DNA of 64,000 nucleotides, taken from NCBI RefSeq assembly GCF_006516955.1, contig NZ_VHLG01000002.1:372001-436000 (forward strand). The letters are read 5' to 3'. Below are positions 62,748-64,000 of this stretch, in pieces. The notes under the pieces are model-generated. The model made no database searches, was not told where the DNA came from, and worked only from the letters and a program-made list of their open reading frames with translations. The stretch is from Martelella alba. GTDB taxonomy: Bacteria > Pseudomonadota > Alphaproteobacteria > Rhizobiales > Rhizobiaceae. The translations under genes were made by a program, and so were the position numbers. Position 1 is the first letter of the stretch; each line of letters opens with the position of its first letter.

Positions 62748-64000
62748 TCAGCGCATCAGTTCCTTCTGCAGAGACGGCGTCGGCCAGCAGGTCTGCGGAT
62801 AGCGGTTCTTCGCTTCCCAGTCGCCGATCGAACGGCGGGTCTTGTAGCCGACCAGCCCGTCGGCGCCGCCGACATCATAGCCCATGCCCTCAAGTTTCTT
62901 CTGCATGTCGGCGACATCGGAGCGCAGCAGCGTTCCCGTCTTCTGCCAGGGCTTGACGAAGGATCCCATGCCATACTGGATCCGATCGGCCAGATTGCCG
63001 ACAAACAGCGCATAGAGATCGGAATTATTATATTTCTTCAGCACATAGAAATTGTCGGTGACGACGAATTCCGGCCCGTAGCGGCCCTGCGGCACCAGCA
63101 TCATGCCGGATTTGCGCATTTCATCGGCGGGGAAGCTCTTTCCAGCGACCCGGTTGATCCCCTGCCCGACCCAGGACGAGATGGCGCGCGCATTGTCCGG
63201 CCCTTCCTGCGCGCATGACACATTGGCTGGGATCGTCACCTCATAGCCCCAGTCACGCCCTCTGACCCAGCCGTCGCTGGCCAGATGATTGGCGATCGTC
63301 GCCATGGCATCAGGGACGGAATCCCAAACATCAATGGTGCCGTCACGATCGAAATCGACCGCATAGTTGAGAAAATTGGATGGCATAAGCTGCGGCTGGC
63401 CGAAAGCCCCGGCCCATGAGGCCTTGCGCTTGTCGAGGGGGGCAGCGCCCGACTGGACGATCTTCAACGCATCGATGAATTCGGAGCGGAACATGTCCTG
63501 ACGGCTGCCCGTCATGAAGGCCTTTGTCGCCAGCACCTGAAGGATATCGTATTTTTCCTCAACCGCGCCAAAGCTCATTTCGCGGCCCCATATGGCCAGA
63601 ACAATGCGGCCCGGAACCCCATAGCGCGCCTCGATCTGATCCAGAACCGGCTTGTACTGGCGATAGAGTTTCTGCCCGCGTTGGGCCAGATAGTTCAGAT
63701 TGTTCTCGCTGAAATAATTGCCCGGCTCGGAAAATTCCGGCTGGGTCTGGCGCCGTGTTGCCGGTGGCTTTTCGCCCGGCGGCACCAGATCGGGCAGCGA
63801 CCAGTTGATCGCAAGCCCCTTTGTCGCCTTGTCGTAGACGGCGGGTTTGATACCGGCTTTGAGCGCCGCCTTGCGCATATCGCCGGAAAGCCAGCTGGAA
63901 AATTCGGCGTTGACGCTTGCCTGACTATAGGCGAAAGCCTCAACCGCTGGCAGGACACAAAGACCGGCAGCCAGAACAAGGAGCGCAGCGAAGCGCCGGG
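62748..64000 (-). CDS. MltB-type lytic murein transglycosylase, 5' end cut off
   Basis: The frame is open to the window edge. Upstream of the first Met (63878) the codons read RRFAALLVLAAGLCVLPAVE followed by AFAYS, a signal peptide, so the true start lies beyond 64000. The SLT_2 domain includes YGVPGRIVLAIWGREMSFG (catalytic Glu), GAFGQPQLMPSNFL and NYAVDFDRDG. A C-terminal peptidoglycan-binding repeat (VADMQKKLEGMGYDVGGADG) ends the protein. It cleaves glycan strands of murein in the periplasm. Confidence 0.92.
   Translation of the reverse strand, partial: RRFAALLVLAAGLCVLPAVEAFAYSQASVNAEFSSWLSGDMRKAALKAGIKPAVYDKATKGLAINWSLPDLVPPGEKPPATRRQTQPEFSEPGNYFSENNLNYLAQRGQKLYRQYKPVLDQIEARYGVPGRIVLAIWGREMSFGAVEEKYDILQVLATKAFMTGSRQDMFRSEFIDALKIVQSGAAPLDKRKASWAGAFGQPQLMPSNFLNYAVDFDRDGTIDVWDSVPDAMATIANHLASDGWVRGRDWGYEVTIPANVSCAQEGPDNARAISSWVGQGINRVAGKSFPADEMRKSGMMLVPQGRYGPEFVVTDNFYVLKKYNNSDLYALFVGNLADRIQYGMGSFVKPWQKTGTLLRSDVADMQKKLEGMGYDVGGADGLVGYKTRRSIGDWEAKNRYPQTCWPTPSLQKELMR

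Noticed and set aside
1-64000. CRISPR array, prophage or tRNA-associated integration site
   Set aside because: No regularly spaced repeats with unique spacers, no phage structural genes, no integrase and no tRNA-like cloverleaf recognised.

Overview
The window looks like chromosomal DNA from an alphaproteobacterium of the Hyphomicrobiales, close to the Rhizobiaceae (Rhizobium/Agrobacterium/Martelella-like; the genus cannot be fixed from here). Supporting evidence: the translation block rimP-nusA-ylxR-infB...rbfA-truB...rpsO-pnp, a mannosylfructose synthase/phosphatase pair known from Agrobacterium, DUF1127 genes followed by CCUCCUCCC-loop hairpins (alpha-r14/'cuckoo'/CcsR-type small RNAs), and GC-rich codon usage. 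No tRNA, rRNA or CRISPR array was seen.

Layout. 0-2.4 kb: the end of a DapA-family gene, then two near-identical direct repeats (about 450 bp each), each with a DUF1127 mini-protein and three CCUCCUCCC-loop hairpins. 2.4-5 kb: two tandem M18 aminopeptidases. 5-13.4 kb: a catabolic unit. A TPP-dependent enzyme, an FAD amino-acid oxidase, a TRAP transporter (DctP/Q/M) and a BASS-type carrier are transcribed leftward, away from a GntR/FCD regulator and an Asp/Glu-racemase-family enzyme. A perfect 14-bp palindrome lies in the divergent promoter. 13.4-17.7 kb: asd, two tandem PAP2 phosphatases and leuB.

17.7-37.1 kb is an accessory island of visibly lower GC. It holds three giant leftward type Va autotransporters (1692, 1999 and 1662 aa). 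IS3, IS6-like and IS110 transposase fragments lie between and around them, and each autotransporter has a very AT-rich upstream region. The beta-barrels of the second and third are 78% identical by hand count, while the passengers differ but share a recurring Trp-rich module.

37.1-46.9 kb: polysaccharide deacetylase, glycerate 2-kinase, mannosylfructose-phosphate synthase and phosphatase (compatible-solute synthesis), small secreted and membrane proteins, leuD, a CitE/malyl-CoA-lyase-like protein with a DUF1737 partner, a 3-hydroxyisobutyryl-CoA hydrolase-like protein, an orphan protein and a VOC protein. 46.9-61 kb: an RsmC-like methyltransferase and the translation/RNA-decay block. That block is interrupted between infB and rbfA by a 1.2-kb stretch with a candidate CU-loop small RNA on the opposite strand. 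A promoter-proximal terminator-like hairpin precedes rimP. 61-64 kb: an MFS transporter and a truncated MltB-type lytic transglycosylase.

The most noteworthy items are the duplicated DUF1127/anti-Shine-Dalgarno RNA locus, the candidate sRNA at 53.8 kb, the autotransporter array with its Trp-rich module and 20-bp-period repeats, the catabolic unit of unknown substrate, and the rimP leader hairpin.
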